Shown piece after piece: positions 36,168-45,352 of a DNA stretch of 64,000 bases. The position numbers and the translations under genes were made by a program. Each line of letters starts with the position of its first letter. The first letter of the stretch is position 1. The stretch comes from Brenneria izbisi. GTDB taxonomy: Bacteria > Pseudomonadota > Gammaproteobacteria > Enterobacterales > Enterobacteriaceae. The stretch spans positions 124,001 to 188,000 of the forward strand of contig NZ_JAMPJU010000004.1 of assembly GCF_025840185.1 (NCBI RefSeq), written 5' to 3'. Below the pieces are notes generated by a model. It worked only from the letters and a program-made list of their open reading frames with translations, searched no databases and was not told where the DNA came from.

Positions 36168-37652
36168 TTAATCCTTGCGTAGCAGCAAACCGCGCATCGC
36201 AGCGCGGCCCGGCGTCGCGATCTTTTCGCGGCGCGCCAGATAGCGATAGCAACCCGCCCCAAGAAAAGCGCCGATAAACCAACTGAAATTCGCCGCTGCC
36301 TGCCACCCCGGTGTGAAAGTGATAAACAGACCGATGCCTACAGAGGGTAATAGCGCCATCACCGCATTCGGATTGAAACCATTGCGATACCAATAGCGTC
36401 CTTTGGAAGAGGCATCGAACAGGTCGTCCACATAGATATTGCCGCCTTTGATGAGATAAAAATCCGTCAGCAGAATGCCAAACAACGGACCGATAAAAGC
36501 CCCCAGCACATCAAGCGTATAGTGGATCAATTCCGGCGACTGGAACAGATTCCACGGCGTCAGCAACACAGAACCCACGGCTGCGATCATCCCGCCGGTA
36601 CGGAAACTGATACGTTGCGGCGAGCAGTTGGAGAAATCGAACGCCGGGGAGACGAAGTTGGCGACAATATTAATACCGATAGTGGCAATAATCATTGTCA
36701 GCAGACCCAGCGCCACCGCCACACTGTTACCCACGCGGCTGACAGTCTCGATCGGATCGGTAATCATCTGGCCGAACAGCGTCTGCGTACCGGAAACAAT
36801 CACCACGGTAACGATAGAAAACAGCAGGAAATTGAACGGCAGGCCCCAGCGATTGCCGCGGCGGATTTCCTGCATGCTTTTGCCGTAACGGGCGAAATCG
36901 CCAAAATTGAGCAAAGGGCCGGAGAAATAGGAAACAACCAGCGCCGTAGCCGTAAGCATCTGCCACGTTTGTTCACCGGGGGTGAGTTGTTTGCTGCCAA
37001 GAGTAAACGAGATGTTTTCCAGACCGGTTTTGTAAATGATCCATCCGGCCAGCGCCAGCATCACGACATAAACGGCTGGCCCGGCAATATCGATAAAACG
37101 TTTGATGGCATTCATGCCGTGCCAGAACACCATGGCTTGCAACAACCACATCAGGCCAAAACAGATCCACCCCAGGGCCGAGAGGCCGAGCCAGTGACTT
37201 TGCGTCAGCGGCGTCAGTGAAGGATAGAACTTCAGCAGCACCAGCATCAGCGCGTTCGCCGCCAGATAGGTCTGAATACCATACCAGGCGAAAGCGATCA
37301 GGCCGCGGATCACCGCCGGGATATTGGCGCCAAACACCCCGAAAGCCTGACGGCACACCACCGCATAGGGTACGCCGCTGATCTGACTAGGTTTCGCCAC
37401 CAGATTGGCGCACAGTTGCACAATGCAAATACCCGCCAGCAGGCATAACAACACCTGCCAGCTTGCCAGTCCCAGAGTGAAGAAGCTCGCTGCGACTACG
37501 TATCCTCCCATGCTGTGGACATCCGACATCCAGAACGAAAAAATGTTGTACCAGGACCAAGTCTGGACGCGGGTGGGTGCCAAATCGTCATTACATAATC
37601 TGGGACTGTAATGTGCCTGTGCGTCATGGTCTAACGGCGTATTTTCTGGCAT
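36168..37652 (-). CDS. NCS1 family permease, probable allantoin transporter
   Basis: 494 residues from ATG 37652 (AAAGGAG eight bases upstream); an upstream ATG at 37676 has no such site. About twelve transmembrane helices. NCS1 hallmarks: WYNIFSFWMSDVHSMGGY near the start and AFAWYGIQTYLAANAL, the substrate-binding helix also seen in E. coli AllP (YbbW) and PucI. It is divergent from hpxS-hpxA-hpxB, so allantoin is the likely substrate; other hydantoins or purines are possible. Confidence 0.85.
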   Translation of the reverse strand: MPENTPLDHDAQAHYSPRLCNDDLAPTRVQTWSWYNIFSFWMSDVHSMGGYVVAASFFTLGLASWQVLLCLLAGICIVQLCANLVAKPSQISGVPYAVVCRQAFGVFGANIPAVIRGLIAFAWYGIQTYLAANALMLVLLKFYPSLTPLTQSHWLGLSALGWICFGLMWLLQAMVFWHGMNAIKRFIDIAGPAVYVVMLALAGWIIYKTGLENISFTLGSKQLTPGEQTWQMLTATALVVSYFSGPLLNFGDFARYGKSMQEIRRGNRWGLPFNFLLFSIVTVVIVSGTQTLFGQMITDPIETVSRVGNSVAVALGLLTMIIATIGINIVANFVSPAFDFSNCSPQRISFRTGGMIAAVGSVLLTPWNLFQSPELIHYTLDVLGAFIGPLFGILLTDFYLIKGGNIYVDDLFDASSKGRYWYRNGFNPNAVMALLPSVGIGLFITFTPGWQAAANFSWFIGAFLGAGCYRYLARREKIATPGRAAMRGLLLRKD

Positions 37653-37739
37653 GGAAACTGCTCCTTTTAACAACATTGGTAAAATGAATCACGTCGATGT
37701 ATGCAAAAGGATGTTGCATTAACCAGGCCAGAATTTATT

Positions 37740-37775
37740 TTTTGTATACAAAAATGTTGATTTATGTATACGATT
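37740..37775. promoter_or_regulatory. Twin GTATAC operators for the GntR regulator
   Basis: TTTTGTATACAAAA (37740-37753) is a perfect 14-bp palindrome. A second TGTATAC core lies at 37765-37771. The centres are 22 bp apart, two helical turns, in the divergent promoter region. GT-N-AC palindromes are the usual FadR-subfamily operator type. A matching ATTGTATACAAT occurs inside hpxA. Confidence 0.6.
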
Positions 37776-37804
37776 TAACAATGCAATGATGACGAGAAAA
37801 ACCG

Positions 37805-38527
37805 ATGAATTATACTTATGGACTTGAATCAGCAGCCCTTTTTGAACAAAAAGATGACGTTATTTATTACGCTTTGTTAAATGCGATTGTCGAACATCAG
37901 TTATTGCCCGGAACCAAATTGCCTGAAGAAGCATTGGCGGATGTCTTTGATGTCAGCCGCACCGGGATCAGAAAAGTGTTGCAACGTCTTGCTTCGGTGC
38001 AAATGATCACCCTAACGCCCAAACGTGGTGCACATGTTACGACGCCATCGGTGGAAGAAGCGCAAGCAATCTTTCAAACCCGCAGCCTGCTGGAATGCGC
38101 CAATTTGCCGCAAGTGGCGGCTCACTGCCAGACACCTCATCTGGCTGCGCTGGAAAATCTGGTACAGGCGGAGCAGCAGGCTCACCGCGATCAAAACGGC
38201 CCGGAGGCGATCCGCCTGTCCGCCGCCTTTCATATTCAACTGCAAGCTGTCTCCGGTAACGCGGTGCTGACGGCCATGGTGACGCAGTTGACTCAGCGCT
38301 CCTCACTGGTCATTGCCGCCTACGGCGCGCCTTGGGAGCAGGGATGCCGCTGTCACGATCATCAGGATCTCCTGATGCTATTGCGTGAGAAAAAGATCGA
38401 GGATCTGTCTGCCGAAATGCGGCGTCACTTTGCTGATATTGTCGCCAGCCTGCGTTTTGATCGGGATGAAGAGGTCGCGCCTGATTTTGCGCGTCTGTTT
38501 GGTCATCTTAAGGCGGGCAGAGCATGA
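37805..38527 (+). CDS. hpxS: GntR (FadR subfamily) regulator HpxS
   Basis: 240 residues. Winged HTH at about residues 20-85 (LLPGTKLPEEALADVFDVSRTGIRKVLQRL), then an FCD ligand domain (FQTRSLLECANLPQVA, HIQLQAVSGN, DHQDLLMLL). The gene order hpxS-hpxA-hpxB is that described in Klebsiella for allantoin breakdown, on which the symbol rests. The stop overlaps hpxA (ATGA). It probably senses allantoin or a product and binds the GTATAC palindromes. Confidence 0.82.
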   Translation: MNYTYGLESAALFEQKDDVIYYALLNAIVEHQLLPGTKLPEEALADVFDVSRTGIRKVLQRLASVQMITLTPKRGAHVTTPSVEEAQAIFQTRSLLECANLPQVAAHCQTPHLAALENLVQAEQQAHRDQNGPEAIRLSAAFHIQLQAVSGNAVLTAMVTQLTQRSSLVIAAYGAPWEQGCRCHDHQDLLMLLREKKIEDLSAEMRRHFADIVASLRFDRDEEVAPDFARLFGHLKAGRA

Positions 38528-39261
38528 AATCGTGTGTGATCCAGGTTATTAACCCGAATACCAGCCTTGCCATGACCAAGACGATAGGCGATGCCGCTCG
38601 CCGGGCGGCTGCGCCGGGAACGGAAATTATTGCGGTCAGCCCTTCGCAGGGCGTGCCGTCGATAGAAGGCCATTTCGATGAGGCGATCGCGGCAATTGGC
38701 GTACTGGAACAGATAAAACAAGGTAAAGCGCAAGGCGTTCAAGGGCATATTATCGCCTGTTTTGGCGATCCAGGGCTGCTGGCGGCGCGTGAGTCGGCCA
38801 GCGCGCCAGTGGTGGGGATCGCTGAGGCCGCCATGCATATGGCGACGCTCGTGGCGACGCGCTTTTCGATCGTCACGACGCTGCCGCGCACACTGATTGT
38901 CGCTCGTCATCTGCTCCAGCGCTATGGTTTTGAACATCATTGCGCCGGGCTGCATGCCATCGATCTGCCGGTGCTGGCGCTGGAAGCGCACGCAGATATC
39001 GCACAACAGAAAGTGCGGGAATATTGTATACAATCCAGCCGTCAGGATGGTACAGGCGCGATCGTGCTGGGCTGCGGCGGAATGGCCGATCTTGCATCTG
39101 CGCTGACGCAGGAATTGGGGATGCCGGTGATTGATGGGGTCAGCGCCGCCGTTAAACTGATCGAATCCCTGGCGTCGCTGGGGATAACCACCAGCAAGCG
39201 CGGCGATCTGGACTACCCGCTGGCCAAACCGCTGACTGGCATGTTTAACCAACTCCGTTAA
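38524..39261 (+). CDS. hpxA: Allantoin/hydantoin racemase HpxA
   Basis: 245 residues, Asp/Glu/hydantoin racemase family. The two catalytic cysteines are Cys79 (IACFGDPG) and Cys184 (VLGCGGM), and the start IQVINPNTS is characteristic. It interconverts allantoin enantiomers so that a stereospecific allantoinase can use both. It overlaps hpxS by four bases. Confidence 0.88.
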   Translation: MKSCVIQVINPNTSLAMTKTIGDAARRAAAPGTEIIAVSPSQGVPSIEGHFDEAIAAIGVLEQIKQGKAQGVQGHIIACFGDPGLLAARESASAPVVGIAEAAMHMATLVATRFSIVTTLPRTLIVARHLLQRYGFEHHCAGLHAIDLPVLALEAHADIAQQKVREYCIQSSRQDGTGAIVLGCGGMADLASALTQELGMPVIDGVSAAVKLIESLASLGITTSKRGDLDYPLAKPLTGMFNQLR

Positions 39262-39322
39262 GTAAGATCGCCACATGCAGTAAATCCTGTGGTAATGAGG
39301 AAGCCGAAATGAGGAGCGAGTG

Positions 39323-40267
39323 ATGAAAAAGTCATCGGAAATGGAGCGTGATTATCCGCGTGATTTAATCGGCTATGCCGGTAAACCGCCTCACGCCAAC
39401 TGGCCGGGTCAGGCGCGGATTGCCGTACAGTTTGTGCTCAACTATGAAGAGGGCGCGGAAAATCATGTCTTGCACGGCGATGCCGGTTCAGAGCAGTTTC
39501 TTTCCGATATTATTGGCGCGGCTAGTTATCCCGCGCGCCACATGTCGATGGATTCGCTCTACGAGTACGGTTCCAGGGCTGGCTTCTGGCGGATCCATCA
39601 GGAGTTTCAGCGACGCCGGTTACCGTTAACGGTGTTTGGCGTCGCGATGGCGTTGGCCCGCAATCCGGCGGTGGTGGATGCCATTATCGATGCGAATTAT
39701 GACGTGGTCAGTCACGGCTGGCGCTGGATTCATTACCAGAATATGGACATCGCCACCGAACGACAGCACATGCAACGGGCGGTGGAAATGTTGACCGAAC
39801 TGTTCGGCAAAGCGCCGTTGGGTTGGTATACCGGTCGTGACAGCCCCAATACCCGCCAACTGGTGGTGGAGCAAGGGGGATTTTTGTATGACAGCGACTA
39901 TTATGGCGACGACCTGCCCTTCTGGACGAAGGTTCAACTTGCCGACGGCGAGATGCGACCGCACCTCATCATCCCTTATTCGCTGGAAACGAACGATATG
40001 CGCTTTGCCTCACCGCAAGGATTCAACAGCGGCGAGCAGTTTTTTACCTATCTGAAAGACAGCTTTGATGTGTTGTATGCCGAAGGGGAAACGTCACCGA
40101 AAATGCTATCGATAGGCATGCACTGTCGTTTGCTGGGACGACCAGGCCGTTTTCGGGCATTGCAACGCTTTCTCGATTACCTTCAGCAACATGATCGGGT
40201 ATGGATTTGTCGTCGTCAGGAGATTGCCGAACACTGGCGTCAGCAGCACCCTTATCCAAGGGCCTGA
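39323..40267 (+). CDS. hpxB: Allantoinase PuuE/HpxB (polysaccharide-deacetylase fold)
   Basis: 314 residues; ATG 39323 has GAGGAG six bases upstream (GTG 39320 adjoins). Matches the metal-independent PuuE allantoinases: RDLIGYAGKPPHANWPG, VQFVLNYEEGAE, SHGWRWIHYQ, WYTGRDSPNTR and SIGMHCRLLGRPGR. It opens the allantoin ring to allantoate. Allantoate-degrading enzymes are not in the window. The gene closes the hpxSAB operon. Confidence 0.9.
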   Translation: MKKSSEMERDYPRDLIGYAGKPPHANWPGQARIAVQFVLNYEEGAENHVLHGDAGSEQFLSDIIGAASYPARHMSMDSLYEYGSRAGFWRIHQEFQRRRLPLTVFGVAMALARNPAVVDAIIDANYDVVSHGWRWIHYQNMDIATERQHMQRAVEMLTELFGKAPLGWYTGRDSPNTRQLVVEQGGFLYDSDYYGDDLPFWTKVQLADGEMRPHLIIPYSLETNDMRFASPQGFNSGEQFFTYLKDSFDVLYAEGETSPKMLSIGMHCRLLGRPGRFRALQRFLDYLQQHDRVWICRRQEIAEHWRQQHPYPRA

Positions 40268-40344
40268 AGACAGCGCTGAGGCGCTGAAAAGAAAATGGCC
40301 GCCGGATGGCAGCCATTTCGAGCATCATTATCGTACAAGGGCAA

Positions 40345-40431
40345 TCAACGGAAGATGGCGTGGGAGTTGACACCGCGATAAGTTTTGCCCAACGCTTTTA
40401 TTAATTGATTGATTTTACGGACAATTCGCAT
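40345..40431 (-). CDS. azuC: AzuC-like small protein (28 residues)
   Basis: ATG 40431 with GAGG seven bases upstream; 28 codons encoding MRIVRKINQLIKALGKTY and then RGVNSHAIFR. E. coli AzuC is also 28 residues and ends KTFKDV...NMFR; here KTYRGV...AIFR. The amphipathic basic helix is similar too. AzuC is a membrane-associated small protein encoded by a dual-function RNA that controls carbon metabolism. A longer start at 40458 (37 residues) lacks a ribosome site. It follows a second tiny gene, behind a promoter with two CRP sites. Confidence 0.6.
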   Translation of the reverse strand: MRIVRKINQLIKALGKTYRGVNSHAIFR

Positions 40432-40460
40432 TTTCTTACCTCGCGCGCATACTTTCATAA

Positions 40461-40532
40461 TTAGTGGTTGAATGTACCAAAGTCGATTTTGATGTTTTCA
40501 AACATAGCGATGATTTTGTTCAGCAGTTTCAT
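40461..40532 (-). CDS. 23-residue small protein upstream of the AzuC-like gene
   Basis: ATG 40532 with a strong AGGAG seven bases upstream, encoding MKLLNKIIAMFENIKIDFG and then TFNH. It is an amphipathic peptide; I do not recognise a named family. It lies about 50 bases after the predicted transcription start and 29 bases before the AzuC-like start, so both would be on one short mRNA. Confidence 0.5.
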   Translation of the reverse strand: MKLLNKIIAMFENIKIDFGTFNH

Positions 40533-40560
40533 ATTGATCTCCTCGTCAGTGAATGTTTTT

Positions 40561-40633
40561 TGTGATGCTGTTCACGTTTTTAATCCTACTCGCGCTGATA
40601 CGGCAGGTCAATTTTTTTGTGAACCAAATCACA
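40561..40633 (-). promoter_or_regulatory. Promoter of the small-protein operon, flanked by two CRP sites
   Basis: On the minus strand, -35 TTGACC (40611-40606) and -10 TAGGAT (40588-40583) are 17 bases apart. A perfect CRP site TGTGA-N6-TCACA lies just upstream (40618-40633). A second, one base off, lies at 40561-40576, across the expected start of transcription, where CRP would repress. The rest of the gap up to 41007 holds a CCCGG/CCGGG hairpin near 40946 and no recognised gene. Confidence 0.7.
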
Positions 40634-41007
40634 AAAAAATGAATATTTAGTTTGTTTTAAATAAACCTGCATTTTGATTTCTGCTCGATCGTTTATTCAG
40701 TACGGGGTTTTAACCAATATCCTCATTAGCGCCCGCCGGGAAATCAACAAGTCTGCGACGTGAAAGTGCGAAAGCATAGGTAAATAGTCTTGTTTAGCAG
40801 TTGAAATAAACGCAGATGAAGCAGGATAATCACTCGCTTCAAATAACCCGGCAAAATTTTGTGGTTTTGCAGGCGATAAACTCATCGTCGGTGTGCAAGA
40901 CCATAGGGTTCAATGGTGCGTCAGTCATGCTGATGTACTCCCGGTGCAAGGCCGGGTGAACCGCCTGTGATTTACCATTAAATAATGACATTTCAGGGGA
41001 TACCACC

Positions 41008-42372
41008 ATGTCAAATACGACACGTCAGGCTGATGCGGTACGTCCGCATAATGCGCTTGATGCATTTTTTAAAATCTCTCAGCGCGGGAGTAACGTGCGT
41101 CAGGAAGTGTTGGCGGGGTTAACCACCTTCCTGGCGATGGTTTACTCGGTTATCGTTGTGCCGGGCATGTTGAGTAAAGCGGGTTTCCCGCCGAACGCGG
41201 TATTTGTCGCCACCTGTCTGGTCGCCGGTTTAGGTTCATTGTTGATGGGCTTGTGGGCCAACCTGCCGATGGCGATTGGCTGTGCGATCTCCCTGACCGC
41301 GTTTACGGCTTTCAGTCTGGTGCTGGGGCAGCAGATTAGCGTACCGGTCGCGCTGGGGGCGATTTTCCTGATGGGGGTGCTGTTCACTCTCATCTCCGCC
41401 ACCGGGATCCGTACCTGGATCCTGCGCAATCTTCCGCTGGGCGTCGCGCACGGTACAGGGATCGGTATCGGTCTGTTCCTGCTGATTATCGCCGCCAACG
41501 GCATTGGTTTGGTGATTAAAAACCCGATTGATGGTCTGCCCGTCGCGCTGGGGGATTTCACCTCATTCCCGGTGATTATGGCGCTGTTGGGGCTGGCGGC
41601 GACGATCGGTCTGGAGAAACGTCGTGTTCCCGGCGGCATTTTGTTGGTGATCATCGCCATCTCTCTTATCGGTTTGATTTTCGATCCGAGTGTGAAATAT
41701 CAGGGCTTTTTTGCGCTGCCCAGTCTGACGGGCGCGGACGGCACCTCTCTCATCTTCAGTCTGGATATCATGGGCGCGTTGCAGCCGGTGATATTGCCAA
41801 GCGTACTGGCGTTGGTGATGACGGCGGTCTTTGACGCCACCGGCACCATTCGTGCGGTAGCGGGCCAGGCGAATCTGTTGGATAAAGACGGACAAATCGT
41901 CAACGGCGGCAAAGCATTGACGGCGGACTCCGTCAGCAGCATCTTCTCCAGCCTGGTGGGAACCTCGCCAGCGGCGGTTTACATTGAATCCGCCGCTGGT
42001 ACGGCAGCAGGAGGCAAAACGGGTTTGACCGCCACAGTGGTCGGCGTGTTGTTCCTGCTGATTCTATTCCTGTCCCCGTTATCTTATCTGGTGCCGGGCT
42101 ATGCGACGGCGCCGGCGCTGATGTATGTCGGCCTGCTGATGCTGGGCAACGTGTCCAAACTGAACTTTGACGATTTTGTCGATGCCATGTCCGGCCTGGT
42201 GTGCGCGGTGTTTATCGTGCTGACCTGCAACATCGTCACCGGTATCATGCTGGGCTTCGGTTCACTGGTGCTGGGCCGTATCTTCTCTGGTGAATGGCGC
42301 AAACTGAATATCGGTACGGTGCTGATCGCGATAGCGTTGGTGGTCTTCTACGCCGGTGGGTGGGCGTTGTAA
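41008..42372 (+). CDS. ghxP: Guanine/hypoxanthine permease GhxP (NCS2/AzgA type)
   Basis: 454 residues, multi-span. Very close to E. coli GhxP (YjcD): [68 protein letters not shown] and [17 protein letters not shown], the motifs that line the purine site. It imports guanine and hypoxanthine with protons. The yjcE partner follows as in E. coli. It fits the neighbouring allantoin genes as part of purine use. Confidence 0.95.
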   Translation: MSNTTRQADAVRPHNALDAFFKISQRGSNVRQEVLAGLTTFLAMVYSVIVVPGMLSKAGFPPNAVFVATCLVAGLGSLLMGLWANLPMAIGCAISLTAFTAFSLVLGQQISVPVALGAIFLMGVLFTLISATGIRTWILRNLPLGVAHGTGIGIGLFLLIIAANGIGLVIKNPIDGLPVALGDFTSFPVIMALLGLAATIGLEKRRVPGGILLVIIAISLIGLIFDPSVKYQGFFALPSLTGADGTSLIFSLDIMGALQPVILPSVLALVMTAVFDATGTIRAVAGQANLLDKDGQIVNGGKALTADSVSSIFSSLVGTSPAAVYIESAAGTAAGGKTGLTATVVGVLFLLILFLSPLSYLVPGYATAPALMYVGLLMLGNVSKLNFDDFVDAMSGLVCAVFIVLTCNIVTGIMLGFGSLVLGRIFSGEWRKLNIGTVLIAIALVVFYAGGWAL

Positions 42373-42378
42373 CCCGGC

Positions 42379-42410
42379 ACGGCCTTCGGAGATTTCACGA
42401 AGGCCGTTTT
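42379..42410 (+). terminator. Terminator of ghxP
   Basis: ACGGCCTTC/GAAGGCCGT, nine perfect pairs, followed by TTTT. The rest of the 300-base gap to yjcE shows only the yjcE ribosome site (AAGGAAAG). Confidence 0.8.
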
Positions 42411-42673
42411 ATTCCTGTTTTTCCGCTGTTTTCTTGTCACACTGGCTGTGTCCGCTCATTCGTCTGACGCAAATTTCTGTTCCATTGATATCGCTTTTCC
42501 GTTTGCTTCTGGTTGATGCTGGGACGGTGCTCAGCAGGAAAACAATTACCTTTATTCTCCGCTAAGAAATTCATTTTCATGCTTCGATAAATGCGCTAAA
42601 TATGAGATCGTACTTCACGGTCTAACGGATGGAAAACCAACTTTATTGCTGTAGGAGATAGTCTAAGGAAAGC

Positions 42674-44320
42674 ATGGAAATCTTTTTTACGATCCTCATT
42701 TTAACCCTGATGGTGTCGTTATCAGGGGTGGTTACGCGAATTTTACCTTTTCAAATACCTTTACCGCTCATGCAGATTGCCGTCGGCGCTATATTGGCGT
42801 GGCCTCAGTTTGGTTTGCATGTCGATTTCAATCCTGAATTGTTCATGGTGTTGTTTATTCCGCCGCTGCTGTTTGCCGACGGCTGGAAAACCCCCACGCG
42901 CGAGTTTCTGAAACATGGCCGCGAAATTATTGGTCTGGCGCTGGTCCTGGTGCTGATAACGGTGGTGGGCATCGGTTACTTCATCTACTGGATGGTGCCG
43001 GGCATGCCGCTGATTGCGGCCTTCGCGCTGGCGGCTGTGCTATCGCCGACGGATGCGGTGGCCTTGTCTGGTATCGTCGGCGAGGATCGTATCCCGAAAA
43101 AACTGATGGGTATTCTTCAGGGCGAAGCACTGATGAACGACGCGTCCGGTCTGGTCGCGCTGAAGTTTGCGGTGGCGATCGCGATGGGGACGATGGTCTT
43201 CTCCGTGTCGGGCGCGACGCTGGCGTTTCTTAAGGTCGCGGTAGGCGGATTACTGGCCGGTGTCGCCGTCACCTGGCTGTACAGTAAATCCTTGCGCATT
43301 ATTAGCCGTTGGAGCGGGGATGATGCCGCCACGCAGACGGTTTTGCTGCTGCTGTTGCCGTTCGCCTCTTATCTGATTGCGGAACACATTGGCGTATCGG
43401 GTATTCTGGCCGCGGTCGCCGCCGGGATGACCATCGGTCAATCCGGCGTCATTCGTAATGCGCCGCTGAACATGCGATTACGGGCAAACAGCGTCTGGTC
43501 GATGCTGGAATTTGTGTTTAACGGCATGGTGTTCATTATGCTGGGGCTGCAACTGCCGGGTATTTTGGAAACGTCGATTACCCAGGCGGAGTTGGATCCG
43601 ACGGTAGAAACCTGGATGTTGTTTAGCGATATTGTCGTCATCTATACCGCGTTACTGCTGCTGCGTTTTTCCTGGTTGTGGGGAATGAAAAAATACAGCA
43701 TGTATGTTCAGAAAAAGCGTCCTATGGAGTTCGGGCAATTTACCACGCGCGAGCTATGGATCGCCTCGTTTGCCGGGGTGCGTGGCGCGATTACGCTGGC
43801 TGGCGTGCTCTCGATACCACTGCTATTGACCGACGGCACGGCGTTCCCTTCGCGTTACCAACTGGTGTTTATTGCGACGGGGGTGATTCTGTTCTCTCTG
43901 CTGTGCGGCGTAATGGCGCTGCCTTTGCTGCTGCGTGGCGTTGTGGTGGCTGATAAAGCCGCTTATGCGAAAGAGGAACGTATAGCGCGCGTCGCCGCTG
44001 CGGAAGTCGCCATCGAAAGCCTGCATAAAATGGAGGAGCGCCTGGGGGCGGATCGCGAGGAAAATATCGATCCGCAAGTGCTCAAAGAAGTCAGCGCGCG
44101 CGTCATCGGTAATCTGCGACGGCAGGTGGTGGATAAAGACAATCTGGAAAACAGTTTGTTAATTGAAAATCTTGAACGGCGTTTTCGCCTGACCGCGCTG
44201 AACTCTGAGCGCGCGGAACTGTATCACCTGCGTGCAACCCAGCAAATCAGCAATGAAACATTGCAAAAAATGCTGCGTGAGTTGGATCTACTGGAAGCCG
44301 TGCTTATCGAACGAGGGTAG
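42674..44320 (+). CDS. yjcE: Na+/H+ antiporter YjcE (CPA1 family)
   Basis: 548 residues: about twelve helices up to residue 430, then a hydrophilic C-terminal helical tail. CPA1 motifs: FIPPLLFADGWK, AVLSPTDAVALSGI, GEALMNDASGLVALKFAVA with the Asn-Asp ion-binding pair, and FAGVRGAITLAGVLS. Almost identical in layout to E. coli YjcE, adjacent to ghxP in both. The exact transported cation is not settled. Confidence 0.92.
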   Translation: MEIFFTILILTLMVSLSGVVTRILPFQIPLPLMQIAVGAILAWPQFGLHVDFNPELFMVLFIPPLLFADGWKTPTREFLKHGREIIGLALVLVLITVVGIGYFIYWMVPGMPLIAAFALAAVLSPTDAVALSGIVGEDRIPKKLMGILQGEALMNDASGLVALKFAVAIAMGTMVFSVSGATLAFLKVAVGGLLAGVAVTWLYSKSLRIISRWSGDDAATQTVLLLLLPFASYLIAEHIGVSGILAAVAAGMTIGQSGVIRNAPLNMRLRANSVWSMLEFVFNGMVFIMLGLQLPGILETSITQAELDPTVETWMLFSDIVVIYTALLLLRFSWLWGMKKYSMYVQKKRPMEFGQFTTRELWIASFAGVRGAITLAGVLSIPLLLTDGTAFPSRYQLVFIATGVILFSLLCGVMALPLLLRGVVVADKAAYAKEERIARVAAAEVAIESLHKMEERLGADREENIDPQVLKEVSARVIGNLRRQVVDKDNLENSLLIENLERRFRLTALNSERAELYHLRATQQISNETLQKMLRELDLLEAVLIERG

Positions 44321-44373
44321 AGGCATAGCCGTCCTCAGCCCGTATGTCATTGATCTTTTTCCTCTCCTGTTAA

Positions 44374-44400
44374 CCCCATCGCGTCAGCGGTGGGGCCTTT
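44374..44400 (+). terminator. Probable terminator of yjcE
   Basis: CCCCATCGC/GCGGTGGGG with a GTCA loop and one T-G wobble, then GCCTTT; the T-tract is short. Confidence 0.55.
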
Positions 44401-44468
44401 GCCGCATCCTTACCTGATCCTGACACGCCAAACCTGCTGTTGCGATGGTAAACTACTTGTCACTAAAT

Positions 44469-44487
44469 GATAATGATTGTTATTATC
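44469..44487. promoter_or_regulatory. Fur box upstream of the two-component system
   Basis: GATAATGATTGTTATTATC matches the 19-bp Fur consensus at 16 positions. It lies about 155 bp upstream of the response regulator start. No iron-uptake gene is adjacent, so the likely target is the regulator itself. Confidence 0.6.
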
Positions 44488-44641
44488 TGTGAGGAAAATT
44501 CTTAGATCCGCCTTTTATGCCCATGTCGCGCCAGAGTCTGGTTGCGCTGGACACGGTCTGCTATGGCGGGCCGAAAATAATAAATTGAGTATTAACCATA
44601 AATTAAATAGGTGAACAGGCCTTGTTTGGTAGGGGAAAGTT

Positions 44642-45352
44642 ATGCGCGTACTGGTAGTTGATGATGATTCCGTTCTGTGCCATTGGCTGGGTTCTAAATT
44701 ACATTCGCACGGTCATTCATGCCGCATGGTTCATGATGGCGAGCACGCATTAAAAGCGATAAAAGATGAAGTTTATGATGTGGTGTTGCTGGATAGAATG
44801 CTGCCAGTGATGGACGGATTTACCGTATTGCGTGAATTACAGGGATCGCGTCATCCGCCCATTATGCTGCTTTCCGCGCTGGATCGGGATGTAGATCGGG
44901 TAATGGGATTGGAACTTGGCGCGGAAGATTACCTGGGTAAACCCTTTAATTTTAATGAACTCAGATTGCGGCTGGATATTATGGCGCGGCGCGGTAAACG
45001 CCATGCGGATAATTCTTCCGTCCTGACATTCGAAGACCTGCAACTTGATCGTCTGCAACGGGTGGCCTGGCGTGGCGGCAAGCGTATCGATCTGACGGAT
45101 AAAGAAATCAAGTTATTGATTATTCTAATGGAAAATCCCGGTCAGGCGATAACCCGCACCATGTTGCTGGAGCGAGTATGGGGCTACAATTTCGATCCGC
45201 AAACCAATCTGATTGATGTCCATATGTCCAAATTGCGGGCAAAAATCGACCGGGGCTTTCCGCGGCCATTAATTAAAACATTAAGGGCAATGGGGTATTC
45301 ATTAGGTTCTGTTGACAAGGATAGAACGGATGTCGGCAGCCACGCTGAATAA
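44642..45352 (+). CDS. OmpR-family response regulator beside Tad locus 2
   Basis: 236 residues. Receiver domain with acidic pocket Asp7-9, phospho-acceptor Asp51 (VVLLDRMLPVMDG) and Lys in LGKPFNF; then a C-terminal winged helix (LTDKEIKLLIILMENPGQAITRTMLLERVWGYNF). A DNA-binding transcription factor, paired with the kinase that overlaps its end. Its place ahead of the tad2 operon suggests, but does not prove, that it controls the pilus. I cannot assign it to a named system. Confidence 0.92.
   Translation: MRVLVVDDDSVLCHWLGSKLHSHGHSCRMVHDGEHALKAIKDEVYDVVLLDRMLPVMDGFTVLRELQGSRHPPIMLLSALDRDVDRVMGLELGAEDYLGKPFNFNELRLRLDIMARRGKRHADNSSVLTFEDLQLDRLQRVAWRGGKRIDLTDKEIKLLIILMENPGQAITRTMLLERVWGYNFDPQTNLIDVHMSKLRAKIDRGFPRPLIKTLRAMGYSLGSVDKDRTDVGSHAE

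Noticed and set aside
40697..40885. 62-codon frame on the minus strand between the small-protein promoter and ghxP
   Set aside because: No ribosome site and no recognisable family; likely chance.
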